Shown here: one piece after another, positions 1 through 9,625 of the stretch
Position numbering within the stretch: position 1 is the stretch's first letter
Layout of the letters: every line of letters starts with the position of its first letter
Assembly: GCF_011317445.1 (NCBI RefSeq)
Contig: NZ_JAAAPL010000002.1
Location: 124,001-188,000 of the forward strand
Source: Chelativorans multitrophicus
GTDB lineage: Bacteria > Pseudomonadota > Alphaproteobacteria > Rhizobiales > Rhizobiaceae
Length of the DNA: 64,000 nt
Direction of reading: 5' to 3'
Notes under the pieces: model-generated
Database searches by the model: none
What the model saw: only the letters and a program-made list of their open reading frames with translations
Told to the model about the DNA's origin: nothing
Program-made: the position numbers and the translations under genes

Positions 1-1
1 A

Positions 2-211
2 AATGCCGGAAAACGCGCCGAGGAAAGTCTTGCAAGGCTTGCGGCGCACGCGGGAGGGGAGGCGGAGCGCCGCGATCTTCTGCGTGAAGCTGCAGACGCG
101 GTCTACGCCTATTTTATCCAACGTGAGCTATGTGGCCTGAAGCGGCATGACGACATTGTGCGTCAGATGGCGATCCCGCGCGCCGTTCTGGCGCGGCTTG
201 GCGCTCGTTAA
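2..211 (+). CDS. DUF6665-like conserved protein, C-terminal part
   Basis: Only the last 69 codons are inside the window; the frame is open from the left edge and ends with TAA. The visible residues form amphipathic helices with a run YAYFIQRELCGLKRHDD followed by MAIPRAVLARLG, which I recognise as the C-terminus of the small rhizobial DUF6665 family. No function is known for the family. It is transcribed toward petA but is separated from it by about 220 bases, so it is probably not in the same operon. The start codon and N-terminus lie outside the window. Confidence 0.7.
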   Translation, partial: NAGKRAEESLARLAAHAGGEAERRDLLREAADAVYAYFIQRELCGLKRHDDIVRQMAIPRAVLARLGAR

Positions 212-434
212 AGCCTTATGCGCGTTTGAATCCGCCCGGTTTGGGTGCCGCGCGGCATTTTCCCCGCGACAATCTGCCCTGTCGTCCAAGGGCGTCTGGA
301 CAAGTCCAGGCGTCGAGCATAGAAACCAACGCCAATTGCCGGGGGAACACGTCCGCTCGTCGCGGAGACACTTGATGGGCGCGTGATTTTCCTCGCTTCT
401 TCCGGCAGGCATGAGGTGAAAGGACCACAGTCCC

Positions 435-1007
435 GTGAGCGATACCGATTCGACCCACATCCCGGAACACAGCCGTCGCGATTTCCTTTACGTAGCCACC
501 GGCATGGCCGGGGCCGTCGGTGCGGCTGCAGTCGCATGGCCGTTCATCGACCAGATGCGTCCCGATGCCTCCACGCTCGCTCTGGCGTCCATCCAGGTGG
601 ATGTGTCGGCCGTGCAGCCTGGCATGTCGCTGACGGTCAAGTGGCGCGGCCATCCCGTTTTCATCCGCAATCGGACCGAGCAGGAAATTGCGGCGGCACA
701 GGAAACGCCGCTCGATCAGCTCAAGGATCCGGTCGCGCGCAACGACAACCTTCCGGCCGATACGCCGGCGACGGATCTTGCGCGTTCGGCAGGCGAGGGC
801 AAGGAGAACTGGCTCGTCATGATCGGCGTGTGCACCCATCTTGGCTGCATTCCGCTTGGCCAGTCGGGTGAGTATGGCGGCTGGTTCTGCCCATGCCACG
901 GTTCGGTCTACGATACGGCAGGGCGCGTCCGCGGTGGACCTGCGCCGGAAAACATGGCCATTCCGGCCTTTCAGTTCATCTCCGACACGGTCGTTCAGAT
1001 CGGTTAG
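435..1007 (+). CDS. petA: Ubiquinol-cytochrome c reductase iron-sulfur (Rieske) subunit
   Basis: This is the Rieske protein of the cytochrome bc1 complex, carrying electrons from ubiquinol to cytochrome c1 on the periplasmic side of the inner membrane. The 190-residue product has a Tat-like N-terminus (SRRDFL, residues 13-18) that stays as a membrane anchor (about 20-40). The two 2Fe-2S motifs are CTHLGC (133-138) and CPCHGS (152-157), giving the two Cys and two His ligands plus the disulfide pair. Translation most likely starts at GTG 435, behind AAAGGAC. It is followed after 18 bases by petB, so petABC form one operon. Length and motifs are normal. Confidence 0.97.
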   Translation: MSDTDSTHIPEHSRRDFLYVATGMAGAVGAAAVAWPFIDQMRPDASTLALASIQVDVSAVQPGMSLTVKWRGHPVFIRNRTEQEIAAAQETPLDQLKDPVARNDNLPADTPATDLARSAGEGKENWLVMIGVCTHLGCIPLGQSGEYGGWFCPCHGSVYDTAGRVRGGPAPENMAIPAFQFISDTVVQIG

Positions 1008-1025
1008 GCGAAGGGGGCGCATTTC

Positions 1026-2312
1026 ATGAGCGGTGGACATTCTACCTATACACCCAAGACGGGCTTCGGCCGCTGGATAGACGCCCGCCTTCCGCTGCCG
1101 CGTCTCATCTATGATTCTTTCGTGGCCTATCCTGTGCCGCGCAACCTGAACTATGCCTATACGTTCGGCGGCATTCTCAGCCTTATGCTGGCGGCGCAGA
1201 TCCTGACCGGCGTGGTTCTTGCAATGCACTACGCGGCAAACACCGAGCTCGCATTCGGGTCGGTCGAAAAAATCATGCGCGATGTCAATTCCGGCTGGCT
1301 GCTGCGCTATCTGCACGCCAACGGCGCCTCGTTCTTCTTCGTGGCGGTCTATGTGCACATCTTCCGCGGCCTCTATTACGGTTCCTATAAGGCGCCGCGC
1401 GAGCTGCTGTGGATCCTCGGATGCATCATTTATCTTCTCATGATGGCGACCGCCTTCATGGGCTATGTGCTGCCTTGGGGCCAGATGAGCTTCTGGGGCG
1501 CGACGGTGATCACCGGTTTCTTCTCGGCCATCCCGCTGGTCGGCGACTGGATCCAGCAGCTGCTCCTCGGCGGGTTCGCGGTGGAAAACCCCACGCTCAA
1601 CCGCTTCTTCTCGCTGCATTATCTGCTGCCGTTCATGATCGCGGGCGTCGTCATACTCCATATCTGGGCGCTGCATGTCACGGGGCAGACCAATCCGACC
1701 GGCATCGAGGTGAAGCAGAAGACCGATACGGTGGCCTTCACGCCCTATGCGACCATCAAAGACGGCTTTGCCATGGTCGTGTTCCTGTTCGTGTTCGCCT
1801 ATTTCGTCTTCTACATGCCGAACTATCTCGGCCATCCCGACAACTATATCGAAGCCGATCCGCTGAAGACGCCGGCCCACATCGTGCCTGAGTGGTACTT
1901 CCTGCCCTTCTACGCGATGCTGCGCGCCATCACCTTCAATATAGGCCCGATCGACTCCAAGCTCGGCGGCGTGCTCGTGATGTTCGGCTCGATCGCACTG
2001 CTGTTCCTCACGCCATGGCTGGATACGTCCAAGGTTCGCTCCGCGGCCTACCGGCCCTGGTACAAGATCTTCTTCTGGCTGTTCGTTGCGGATGCCATCC
2101 TGCTGGGCTGGCTTGGCTCTCGTCCGGCGGAAGGGCTTTATGTGGCGATGGCGCAGATCGGGACTCTTTACTACTACGCCTTCTTCCTGGTCGTCATGCC
2201 GGTTCTCGGTTTGATCGAAACGCCACGCCGGCTTCCCAACTCGATCACCGAGGCGGTGCTGGAGAAGAACAAGGCCGGTTCCTTGGCCGCCCAGCCGGTC
2301 AGCCAACGCTAA
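1026..2312 (+). CDS. petB: Cytochrome b of the bc1 complex
   Basis: This is the membrane-embedded di-heme subunit that holds the quinol oxidation (Qo) and quinone reduction (Qi) sites. The 428 residues contain the usual eight or so transmembrane helices, and the Qo-site PEWY motif is present in the segment [14 protein letters not shown]. Paired histidines lie in helices two and four (for example [11 protein letters not shown] and the [12 protein letters not shown] segment). It sits between petA and petC with short gaps. The long alphaproteobacterial form is intact and separate from petC, unlike the fused b-c1 gene of Bradyrhizobium. Confidence 0.97.
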   Translation: MSGGHSTYTPKTGFGRWIDARLPLPRLIYDSFVAYPVPRNLNYAYTFGGILSLMLAAQILTGVVLAMHYAANTELAFGSVEKIMRDVNSGWLLRYLHANGASFFFVAVYVHIFRGLYYGSYKAPRELLWILGCIIYLLMMATAFMGYVLPWGQMSFWGATVITGFFSAIPLVGDWIQQLLLGGFAVENPTLNRFFSLHYLLPFMIAGVVILHIWALHVTGQTNPTGIEVKQKTDTVAFTPYATIKDGFAMVVFLFVFAYFVFYMPNYLGHPDNYIEADPLKTPAHIVPEWYFLPFYAMLRAITFNIGPIDSKLGGVLVMFGSIALLFLTPWLDTSKVRSAAYRPWYKIFFWLFVADAILLGWLGSRPAEGLYVAMAQIGTLYYYAFFLVVMPVLGLIETPRRLPNSITEAVLEKNKAGSLAAQPVSQR

Positions 2313-2336
2313 GCGATGCGCAAGGGGATTTTGGAA

Positions 2337-3182
2337 ATGAGAATGTTTCTCCACGCTCTGGGGGCTCTCGGGCTTGGTCTTGCGCTCGCCACCTCAGCCG
2401 GGGCTCAGGAAGAAGAAGCGACGCCGCATTATCCGCTGCACCATCCCGAACCGCAGGAATGGTCTTTTGCGGGGCCGTTCGGAACCTATGACAAGGGGCA
2501 GTTGCAGCGCGGCTTCAAGGTCTATCGCGAGGTTTGCTCCGCCTGCCATTCACTCGACATGGTGGCGTTCCGCAACCTGGAGGCTCTGGGCTATTCGGAT
2601 GAGCAGGTGCGCGCCATCGCGGCCGAGTACCAGATACAGGATGGTCCGAACGAGGCGGGCGACATGTTCGAGCGTCCCGGCACGCCTTCGGACTATTTCC
2701 CGTCGCCATTCGCCAACCCGGAGCAGGCAGCGGCATCCAATAACGGCGCTCCCCCACCCGATCTATCGTTGATCGCCAAGGCGCGCGGCGTGGAGCGCGG
2801 GTTCCCGACCTTCATCTTCGATATCTTCACGCAATACGCCGAAGGCGGGCCGGACTACATCCATGCTCTGTTGACGGGCTATGACGAAGCCCCGCCGGAG
2901 GGGCTCCAGGTTCCTGAAGGCACCTATTACAATCCTTATTTCATCAGCGGTCCGGCTCTTGCCATGCCGCCTCCGATCTCCGACGGCCAGGTGACCTATG
3001 ACGACGGGGCTCCTGAAACGGTCGATCAGTATTCCCGCGACGTCTCGGCATTCCTGATGTGGGCTGCGGAGCCGCATCTGGAGGCACGTAAGCAGACCGG
3101 CTTCACGGTGGTGATTTTCCTGCTCCTTTTCGGAGGGCTGGTCTATCTCACCAAACGCAAGATCTGGGCCGAACTGCACTAG
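2337..3182 (+). CDS. petC: Cytochrome c1
   Basis: This is the c-type heme subunit of the bc1 complex. A Sec signal peptide (residues 1-23, ending TSAGAQ) leads to a periplasmic domain with the heme attachment motif CSACH (67-71). A Met-containing MPPPIS segment further on is a plausible axial ligand region. One C-terminal transmembrane helix (TGFTVVIFLLLFGGLVYL) anchors it. I chose ATG 2337, which has AAGGGG about 9 bases upstream; an in-frame ATG at 2316 has no visible ribosome binding site. A terminator follows the stop codon, so petC ends the operon. Confidence 0.95.
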   Translation: MRMFLHALGALGLGLALATSAGAQEEEATPHYPLHHPEPQEWSFAGPFGTYDKGQLQRGFKVYREVCSACHSLDMVAFRNLEALGYSDEQVRAIAAEYQIQDGPNEAGDMFERPGTPSDYFPSPFANPEQAAASNNGAPPPDLSLIAKARGVERGFPTFIFDIFTQYAEGGPDYIHALLTGYDEAPPEGLQVPEGTYYNPYFISGPALAMPPPISDGQVTYDDGAPETVDQYSRDVSAFLMWAAEPHLEARKQTGFTVVIFLLLFGGLVYLTKRKIWAELH

Positions 3183-3203
3183 CAGTAGGCCTGAAATCGG
3201 AAC

Positions 3204-3232
3204 AAAGGGCGCCGAGTGGCGCCCTTTTCTTT
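3204..3232 (+). terminator. Rho-independent terminator of petABC
   Basis: A perfect stem GGGCGCC (3207-3213) / GGCGCCC (3218-3224) with a GAGT loop is flanked by AAA on the left and a T-rich run TTTTCTTT on the right. It lies 21 bases after the petC stop and separates petABC from apt. Confidence 0.93.
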
Positions 3233-3278
3233 GCCGGCAGGAAGAGGCACAAAAGGACAAACGGGGGACTTGGCCTCA

Positions 3279-3824
3279 ATGAAACAGTCGCTTGAAGATA
3301 CCCTACTGGCCGCCATCCGCACCATTCCCGACTATCCGAGGCCGGGAATCCTCTTTCGCGACATCACTACGCTGCTTGGTGACGCACGCGCCTTCCGCCG
3401 GGCCGTGGATGAACTCGTCCATCCCTATGCCGGCGCGAAGATAGACAAGATCGCAGGTATCGAGGCGCGCGGCTTCATCCTGGGCGGTGCCATTGCCCAT
3501 CAGCTCTCCTCGGGCTTTATCCCCATCCGCAAGAAGGGCAAGCTCCCGCACGAGACCGTGCGCGTCGCCTACAGCCTGGAATACGGGCTCGACGAGATGG
3601 AGATGCACATCGATGCCGTCTCGCCGGGCGAGAAAGTCATCCTTGTCGACGATCTGATTGCGACGGGCGGGACGGCGGAGGCTGCCGTGAGGCTCTTGCG
3701 GCAGATGGGAGCGGAGATTGTGGCTGCATGCTTCGTCATCGACCTGCCGGATCTCGGCGGCCGTGCAAAGCTGGAAGCGGAAGGCGTGGATGTGCGCACG
3801 CTGGTTTCGTTCGAGGGGCATTGA
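3279..3824 (+). CDS. apt: Adenine phosphoribosyltransferase
   Basis: It salvages adenine by reaction with PRPP to give AMP in the cytoplasm. The 181-residue product has the type I PRTase signature [14 protein letters not shown], where the two Asp residues and the TGGT loop bind the ribose-phosphate of PRPP. The N-terminal [14 protein letters not shown] segment is also typical of Apt. I chose ATG 3279, with a GGGGGAC ribosome binding site, over an upstream GTG at 3216 that would begin inside the petC terminator. It has its own transcription unit after that terminator. Confidence 0.96.
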   Translation: MKQSLEDTLLAAIRTIPDYPRPGILFRDITTLLGDARAFRRAVDELVHPYAGAKIDKIAGIEARGFILGGAIAHQLSSGFIPIRKKGKLPHETVRVAYSLEYGLDEMEMHIDAVSPGEKVILVDDLIATGGTAEAAVRLLRQMGAEIVAACFVIDLPDLGGRAKLEAEGVDVRTLVSFEGH

Positions 3825-4003
3825 ACGGTTCCGGGTTTATTTGGTAACGAGCGACCTATCGACCCAAACGAGAACCGAACTTTTCCGTGTCGGCCGACTT
3901 TGGTCACAACAGCATTTGTGACGCGATCGCGGCGATAATGATCCCGATCCGATCACTGCAAATCTGAAACTCGGCCCGCGTGTTCTATACGAAAGGGAGG
4001 CGG

Positions 4004-5776
4004 TTGAGTTACCAGCAGATCTTCATCTTCGCACTGTTGGGCGCGGTGTTCGGCTTTCTGGTGTGGGGAAAGATCCGCTATGACCTGGTCGCCTTTACCG
4101 CCCTCATCGTCGGCGTGATGGGCGGTGCGGTCGAGCCCGGCGATGCGTTTGCCGGGTTCGGCCACGAGACAACGCTGATCGTCGCCTTCGTGCTGATCGT
4201 CTCGCGCGCGATGATCAATGCCGGAGTGGTCGAGATGATCGCCCGGTATGTCATCTCGGCCTCTCGCTCGCTGTCGGCCCATATCGGCGTGATGGCTGTG
4301 ATAGGCGCGGCGCTGTCGGCCATCATCAACAATGTCGCGGCCATCGCAATCCTGATGTCGCTCGACATCGAGGCGGCGAAGAAGGCCCAACGCTCTCCCT
4401 CGCTCTCGCTAATGCCGTTGTCCTACGCCACTATTCTCGGCGGCATGGTGACGATGATCGGGACACCGTCCAACATCGTTATTGCGCAGTTCCGAGAGCG
4501 TGCTCTCGGCGAGCCCTATTCGATGTTCTCCTTCACGCCGGTCGGCCTGGTCGTCGCCGTCGCCGGCATTGCCTTTGTGGCGCTGGCCGGCTGGCGCGTC
4601 ATCCCGCAACGCGAAGGCCAGGCAACGGCCACGCTCGAACCAGAAAGCGACCTGTTCGTTGCCGAGGCGCAGGTTCCAGAAAACTCCGAGGCGATCGGCA
4701 AGACCACCGGTGATTTCGCCGAACTGGGCGACGAGCATGACGTTACCGTGCTTGGGCTGGTCCGCGGCGGCAAACGCCTCGCTGGCTTTGCCAGGCGCGA
4801 GACGATCCGCAAGGGCGACTTCCTTGTGCTCGAAGGCGAGCCTGCTGCCGTCGAGGCCTTCGCCGGCGCGGCGAAGCTCGATCTGTCCGGACAGGATGAG
4901 CATGGCGGGTTGACGGGTAAGTCGATGAGTCTGGTCGAAGCGATTGTGCCGGAAACGGGCCGCGCCGTCGGCCGCTCGGCAATGGACCTCCGCCTGCTCG
5001 CCAATCGTGGCGTGACCCTCATTGGCGTTTCAAGGCGAGGTAAAAGGTTCCGGGAGAGGGTGCGCAAGCTGACGCTCCAGCCGGGCGACGTACTGCTCCT
5101 GCTCGGGCCCGAGCGGCGGCTTTCGCAGGCCACGGAATGGCTGGGCGTCCTGCCCCTTGCCGACAGGCAGCATACCGTCATCCAACGGCGCAAGGCGTTG
5201 CTCGCCATCGGCATTTTCGTTGCCGGTGTGGGCGCCTCTGTCGCCGGCCTTGTCACGCTGTCAATCGCGCTCGCCTGCGTCGTAGCGGCCTATGCGATGG
5301 TCAGCATTGTTAATGCGCGCGAGATCTACGAATCGGTGGACTGGCCGGTGATCGTGCTGCTCGGCTCGCTCATTCCGCTCGGCGTGGCGTTCGACGAGGC
5401 CGGCGGAACCGAACTCATCACCGCCGCCATTGTCGGCCAGACTGACGGGCTTCCCGCCTGGATGATCCTCGCTGTCGTCATGATGGTCACGATGGTGCTT
5501 TCCGATTTCCTGAATTCGATCGCCACCTCCCTGATTGCCGCTCCGATCGCAGTCGGTGTGGCCCAGGGTGTGGGCGCATCGCCCGACGCCTTCCTGATGG
5601 GCGTGGCTGTTGCCGCGACCTGCGGCTTCCTCACGCCGATCGGCCACAAGAACAACACCATCATCATGGGCCCTGGCGGCTACCGTTTCGGCGATTACTG
5701 GCGCCTCGGCGCGCCGCTGGAAATTCTCACCATTGCCGTCGCAGTCCCGGCGACGCTATTCTTCTGGCCGGTGTAG
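4004..5776 (+). CDS. SLC13-family permease with two RCK-C (TrkA-C) domains
   Basis: This is an inner-membrane transporter of the SLC13/divalent anion:Na+ symporter superfamily. N-terminal helices (about residues 1-200) and C-terminal helices (about 395-590) flank two soluble TrkA-C/RCK-C domains, seen as repeated blocks ending GDFLVLEG and GDVLLLLG. The helices carry an IINNVAAIAILMSL motif and a GTPSNIVIAQ turn like the SNT signatures of the family. I prefer TTG 4004, next to GGGAGG, over GTG 3980, which has no ribosome binding site. The substrate (sulfate, dicarboxylate or other anion) cannot be read from sequence. Confidence 0.85.
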   Translation: MSYQQIFIFALLGAVFGFLVWGKIRYDLVAFTALIVGVMGGAVEPGDAFAGFGHETTLIVAFVLIVSRAMINAGVVEMIARYVISASRSLSAHIGVMAVIGAALSAIINNVAAIAILMSLDIEAAKKAQRSPSLSLMPLSYATILGGMVTMIGTPSNIVIAQFRERALGEPYSMFSFTPVGLVVAVAGIAFVALAGWRVIPQREGQATATLEPESDLFVAEAQVPENSEAIGKTTGDFAELGDEHDVTVLGLVRGGKRLAGFARRETIRKGDFLVLEGEPAAVEAFAGAAKLDLSGQDEHGGLTGKSMSLVEAIVPETGRAVGRSAMDLRLLANRGVTLIGVSRRGKRFRERVRKLTLQPGDVLLLLGPERRLSQATEWLGVLPLADRQHTVIQRRKALLAIGIFVAGVGASVAGLVTLSIALACVVAAYAMVSIVNAREIYESVDWPVIVLLGSLIPLGVAFDEAGGTELITAAIVGQTDGLPAWMILAVVMMVTMVLSDFLNSIATSLIAAPIAVGVAQGVGASPDAFLMGVAVAATCGFLTPIGHKNNTIIMGPGGYRFGDYWRLGAPLEILTIAVAVPATLFFWPV

Positions 5777-5810
5777 AGAAGGCCCATCCGCCGCCTTGAA
5801 CAGGGTCCTT

Positions 5811-6275
5811 CTACACGACCTTCAGGAGGACGGCGCTTTCGAATTCCAGTACTGCCTCGCCGCGGCTGTTGAAGGCGCCTCCCTTCTGGGAGACCAGCCG
5901 CCATCCCGGCCGGGATGCAAGCGGTCTGTGGCCGAGTATCGTCCGTGTGAAAGTTATCGTGTCGCCGGCATAGACGGGCCTAAGCCATTTGAGCTCGGAG
6001 AAGCCGGGGGAGGGGCCGAATTCCGGTCGAGGGCCGGAGCCCGTCCAGGTGACGGCGCTGTCAAGGAACGCGAGATTGTACCGCATCCACATGGTGCATG
6101 TGTGCCAACCGGAAGCGCAGAGGCCGCCCAAGAGGCTCTTCCTTGCCGCCTCTTCGTCCATATGGAAAGGCTGGGGATCATATTTCGCCGCAAAGTGCTT
6201 GATCTCTTCCGCGGTAAAAGTGTGGCTGCCGAGCGTGACCGCTTCGCCGACCTTCAGGAAAGCATCCAGGTTCAT
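5811..6275 (-). CDS. MaoC-like hot-dog fold dehydratase (first of a pair)
   Basis: The 154 residues match the MaoC/(R)-specific enoyl-CoA hydratase family, with the characteristic start TLGSHTFTAEEIKHFAAKYDPQPFH where Asp and His form the hydratase site. A central LLGGLCASGWHTCTMWMR segment is shared with its neighbour. It overlaps the upstream paralogue by four bases (ATGA), so the two are translationally coupled and may form a heterodimer. The substrate is not evident. It ends convergently with the SLC13 gene. Confidence 0.88.
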   Translation of the reverse strand: MNLDAFLKVGEAVTLGSHTFTAEEIKHFAAKYDPQPFHMDEEAARKSLLGGLCASGWHTCTMWMRYNLAFLDSAVTWTGSGPRPEFGPSPGFSELKWLRPVYAGDTITFTRTILGHRPLASRPGWRLVSQKGGAFNSRGEAVLEFESAVLLKVV

Positions 6276-6736
6276 TCGGCAGCTCCGGAATCGCGCAGGC
6301 TGAACAGGATCGGATTCTCACATTCCATCACTGCTTCGCCGCGCTGGTTTCTCACCACGTGACGAAAGGTAACGACGCCAATCCAGGGGCGCGATTTCAA
6401 CCGCCGCCTAGCAAGAACGGTGGAGGTTCCACTCAATATATCGCCGGCCAGAACCGGCTTTATCCAACGCATTCCGGTAATTCCCGGCGAGCCTTGAGAC
6501 GTTGAATCAAGAAGAAAGGAATCGCACATCATCCGCATGAAGACGGAGCATGTGTGCCAACCGGATGCCGCCAGGCCGCCAAGCAGGCTTTTGCGCCCGG
6601 CCTCCTCGTCCAGGTGCATCGGCTGTGCGTCGAACTCGCTCGCAAATTCAATTATTTCTTCGCGCGCCATAACTCGGGAGCCGAGGTCGAACACCCGGCC
6701 CTCCGTCATGTCCTCATAGGCCCATTGCTTGGTCAT
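6272..6736 (-). CDS. MaoC-like hot-dog fold dehydratase (second of a pair)
   Basis: This is a paralogue of the downstream gene with the same length (154 residues) and layout. DLGSRVMAREEIIEFASEFDAQPMH carries the hydratase-type Asp and His, and LLGGLAASGWHTCSVFMR follows. Paired MaoC genes of this kind are common in rhizobia and probably act on acyl-CoA or related thioesters. It lies 45 bases downstream of ychF on the same strand, so partial read-through from ychF is possible. The assignment to the hot-dog superfamily is firm; the reaction is inferred. Confidence 0.88.
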   Translation of the reverse strand: MTKQWAYEDMTEGRVFDLGSRVMAREEIIEFASEFDAQPMHLDEEAGRKSLLGGLAASGWHTCSVFMRMMCDSFLLDSTSQGSPGITGMRWIKPVLAGDILSGTSTVLARRRLKSRPWIGVVTFRHVVRNQRGEAVMECENPILFSLRDSGAAE

Positions 6737-6781
6737 TCGGGAATCCTCGACCAGACCCGGTCTTCGGGAACGTAGCGCGCT

Positions 6782-7885
6782 TTACACGTTGAATTTGAAC
6801 AGCATGACATCGCCGTCCTGCACGACATAGTCCTTGCCTTCGTCGCGCGCCTTTCCGGCCTCCCGTGCGGCGGTTTCGCCGCCCAGCTGCACGAAATCGT
6901 CATAGGCGATCGTTTGCGCCCGAATGAAGCCGCGCTCGAAATCCGTATGGATCACGCCGGCTGCCTGAGGCGCCTTGGCTCCCTTCTGCACGGTCCAGGC
7001 TCGGGCTTCCTTCGGGCCGGCGGTGAAGAAGGTTATGAGGTCCAAAAGCTCATAGCCGGCACGGATGAGCCGGTCGAGCCCGGGCTCATGCAAGCCCATG
7101 GCTTCCAGATACTCGGCAGCTTCCTCTTGAGGCAGCTGGGCCACCTCGGCCTCGATCGCGGCGGAGATGATTACGGTCCTGGCGCCCTGTGCCTCGGCCA
7201 TTTTCTCGACGGCCGATGTGTGAGCATTGCCCGTCGCCGCGTCACCTTCTGCGACATTGCAGACATAGAGCACCGGCTTGGAAGTAAGCAGGTTGAGCGA
7301 GCGGAGGATCCGCATTCCCTCCGGGTCGAGCTCCGCCGCAACGAGGCGTACCGGCTTGCCGTCCTGAAGCAGCTTGAGCGCTTCTTCCATTACGGGAAGG
7401 ATGGACATAGCCTCCTTTTCCTTGCCGGTGGCGCGCTTCCTGACCTGCACGATGCGCCGCTCAAGGCTTTCCAGATCCGCCAGCATCAACTCGGTTTCAA
7501 CCGTATCGGCATCGGCTACCGGATCGATGCGGCCCTCCACATGGGTGATGTCGTCGTCCTCAAAGCAGCGCAGCACATGCACGACGGCGTCCACCTCGCG
7601 AATATTGGCGAGGAACTGGTTGCCGAGCCCTTCGCCCTTGGAGGCGCCGCGCACGAGGCCGGCAATATCGACGAAGGAAATGCGCGTCGGCACGGTCTCC
7701 TTGGATGCCGCGATCTCGGCGATCTTTTTCAGGCGCGGGTCGGGCACGGCCACCTCGCCCGTATTGGGCTCGATGGTGCAGAAGGGATAATTCGCGGCCT
7801 GGGCGGCAGCTGTCTTGGTCAGCGCATTAAAGAGCGTCGATTTGCCGACATTGGGCAAGCCGACGATGCCGCATTTGAAACCCAT
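6782..7885 (-). CDS. ychF: Redox-regulated ATPase/GTPase YchF (Obg family)
   Basis: This is an Obg-family P-loop NTPase that binds ribosomes and hydrolyses mainly ATP. The 367-residue product has the P-loop GLPNVGKS (9-16), a DIAGLVRGAS switch region, and a C-terminal TGS domain. The canonical NKxD is replaced by NVAEGD, as is usual in YchF, which explains its loss of GTP specificity. It forms the classic pth-ychF pair, 120 bases downstream of pth on the minus strand. The start ATG 7885 gives the standard N-terminus MGFKCGIVG. Confidence 0.96.
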   Translation of the reverse strand: MGFKCGIVGLPNVGKSTLFNALTKTAAAQAANYPFCTIEPNTGEVAVPDPRLKKIAEIAASKETVPTRISFVDIAGLVRGASKGEGLGNQFLANIREVDAVVHVLRCFEDDDITHVEGRIDPVADADTVETELMLADLESLERRIVQVRKRATGKEKEAMSILPVMEEALKLLQDGKPVRLVAAELDPEGMRILRSLNLLTSKPVLYVCNVAEGDAATGNAHTSAVEKMAEAQGARTVIISAAIEAEVAQLPQEEAAEYLEAMGLHEPGLDRLIRAGYELLDLITFFTAGPKEARAWTVQKGAKAPQAAGVIHTDFERGFIRAQTIAYDDFVQLGGETAAREAGKARDEGKDYVVQDGDVMLFKFNV

Positions 7886-8007
7886 GGATTATCTGTCCTG
7901 TCGTTTTTGGTAGCCGTTCAAGTAATGCTGGGAGGGGCTATGGGCGAAGGAACCGACCATCGTCAAGCCCGGAAAAGCTTTCAAATCCTGCCTTTGGCCT
8001 TCCGGAC

Positions 8008-8727
8008 TTATTCTTTACCGCCGAAGAGCTTCTTCAGCATGGCGGCCATCGGGCCGCTTGATGGAAGTTCCGCCGGCGGCGCCTTTGGCCGCGCCTGGCG
8101 GATGTGGCTGCGCCCCTTCTGAGCCGGTTTCTCGCCGGCCATCTCGATGTCCGCAGCCTTACCCTGCACGGCTAGGCTGGCCTTGTTCATGAAGCCGGAC
8201 TCGTCGCCCGTGATGAGCAAATCGACATTTTCCGCCATCGCATCGAGCAGCGGATCGAGCCAGGCATGATCGGCCTTGGCAAAATCGCCGAGCACATGGG
8301 GCGTAACCCGCGCCTTATCACCTGGATGGCCGATGCCGATGCGCACGCGGCGGTAATCCTGACCGCAATGGGCGTCAATGGATTTAATGCCATTGTGGCC
8401 GCCGCTGCCGCTGCCGCGCTTCACTCGCACCTTGCCGGGAGCAAGATCAAGCTCGTCGTAAAATACAATTATGTCGGACGGCTGAAGCTTGTAAAAGCGC
8501 ATGGCCTCGCCGACAGCCTGGCCGGAAAGGTTCATGAAGGTCTGCGGCTTCACGAGCAGCAGTTTTTCGGTGCCGACCCTGCCTTCGGCTACGAGCGCGC
8601 TGAATTTTTTCGACCAGGGCGAAAAGGAATGGCGGCGAAAAATAGCATCCGCCGCCATGAAGCCGACATTGTGCCGGTGGTTTTGGTATTGCGGACCCGG
8701 ATTGCCGAGCCCAGCAAGGAGAAGCAT
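8008..8727 (-). CDS. pth: Peptidyl-tRNA hydrolase
   Basis: It releases tRNA from peptidyl-tRNA that drops off stalled ribosomes. Catalytic residues are visible: His19 in NHRHNVG, Asp91 in YDELDLAPG, with Asn66 (FMNLSG) and Asn112 (GGHNGIKS) lining the site. At 239 residues it is longer than the E. coli enzyme because of a charged C-terminal tail of about 45 residues ([11 protein letters not shown] region), which is usual in Rhizobiales. It sits 27 bases downstream of rplY, and rplY-pth-ychF is a conserved translation cluster. Confidence 0.96.
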   Translation of the reverse strand: MLLLAGLGNPGPQYQNHRHNVGFMAADAIFRRHSFSPWSKKFSALVAEGRVGTEKLLLVKPQTFMNLSGQAVGEAMRFYKLQPSDIIVFYDELDLAPGKVRVKRGSGSGGHNGIKSIDAHCGQDYRRVRIGIGHPGDKARVTPHVLGDFAKADHAWLDPLLDAMAENVDLLITGDESGFMNKASLAVQGKAADIEMAGEKPAQKGRSHIRQARPKAPPAELPSSGPMAAMLKKLFGGKE

Positions 8728-8754
8728 GGATTGCCTCCCATGGGGAGGGGAGGA

Positions 8755-9387
8755 TTACTCCTCGCCCTCTTCCGCCTGTCCCGCTTCTGCTTCGCCGCCT
8801 TCGGCTCCCTCGGACTTCAGGCCGGCGGGAGCAGCGACCGTGGCAATGGTAAAGTCGCGGTCGGTGATGGTGGGGACAATGCCTTCCGGCAGCTTCACCG
8901 CAGAGATATGCACGGAGTCGCCGATATCGAGCCCGGTCAGATCAACTTCAATGAAGTCAGGAATGGCATTGGCCGGGCAGGTGAACTCTACCTCGTGACG
9001 CACGATGTTGAGCACGCCGCCACGCTTGATGCCCGGCGCTTTCTCATCGTTGATGAAGTGAACCGGCACGTTCACTGTCACCACCGTGTTCTTGCCTACG
9101 CGAAGGAAGTCCACATGCATGGCGAAGCCGCGGACCGGATCGAGCTGATAATCCTTCGGCAGGACCTGGATCTTTTCGCCATTCAGATCGATCGTAGCGA
9201 CGGTGGTCCGAAAACCGCCCGCGTGAATACGCAGGAACACTTCCTTGTAGGGAAGGGTGATCGAGAGCGGGGGCTGCTTGTCGCCGTAGATTACGGCGGG
9301 AATCTTGCCGTTGCGCCGAATTGCCCGGGCGGACCCCTTACCGACCCGTTCGCGCGCCTCGGCCGTCAGTTCGTATGACTGGCTCAT
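8755..9387 (-). CDS. rplY: 50S ribosomal protein L25, CTC form
   Basis: This is the 5S rRNA-binding ribosomal protein L25 with the extra C-terminal domain of the general stress (CTC) type. The 210-residue product begins [21 protein letters not shown], the family signature, and ends in an acidic Glu/Ala-rich tail ([14 protein letters not shown]). I chose ATG 9387, preceded by AAAAGG; longer readings back to 9435 have no homologous N-terminus. It heads the rplY-pth-ychF group on the minus strand. Confidence 0.95.
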   Translation of the reverse strand: MSQSYELTAEARERVGKGSARAIRRNGKIPAVIYGDKQPPLSITLPYKEVFLRIHAGGFRTTVATIDLNGEKIQVLPKDYQLDPVRGFAMHVDFLRVGKNTVVTVNVPVHFINDEKAPGIKRGGVLNIVRHEVEFTCPANAIPDFIEVDLTGLDIGDSVHISAVKLPEGIVPTITDRDFTIATVAAPAGLKSEGAEGGEAEAGQAEEGEE

Positions 9388-9625
9388 GGCTTTACCTTTT
9401 CTTTGCGGAGCGCTTTCGGGCCTGCGAAGCCGCAAACCCCGAAAACGAGAAAGCCGCCTGCAGCGCTCGCAGCGCCCGGCCGGCCTCCATCCGCGCTGCC
9501 TCCAAGGGTGTCTGCACGGACCGCGCGTCTATAGCGCAAGCCCTTTGGGGGCGCAAGTCCGGGACTTCTTCCCTTCAATCCTTCCTGAGACGTGCTACCT
9601 CTATTGCATCTGTGGAGTATCCGCC

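Noticed and set aside
216-2354. A 712-codon minus-strand frame over petA and petB
   Set aside because: It is an antisense frame caused by high GC; the plus strand holds clear cytochrome bc1 genes, and the translated antisense has no family features.
3216-3278. Upstream extension of apt to GTG 3216
   Set aside because: It would begin inside the petC terminator and add residues not found in adenine phosphoribosyltransferases; ATG 3279 has a ribosome binding site.
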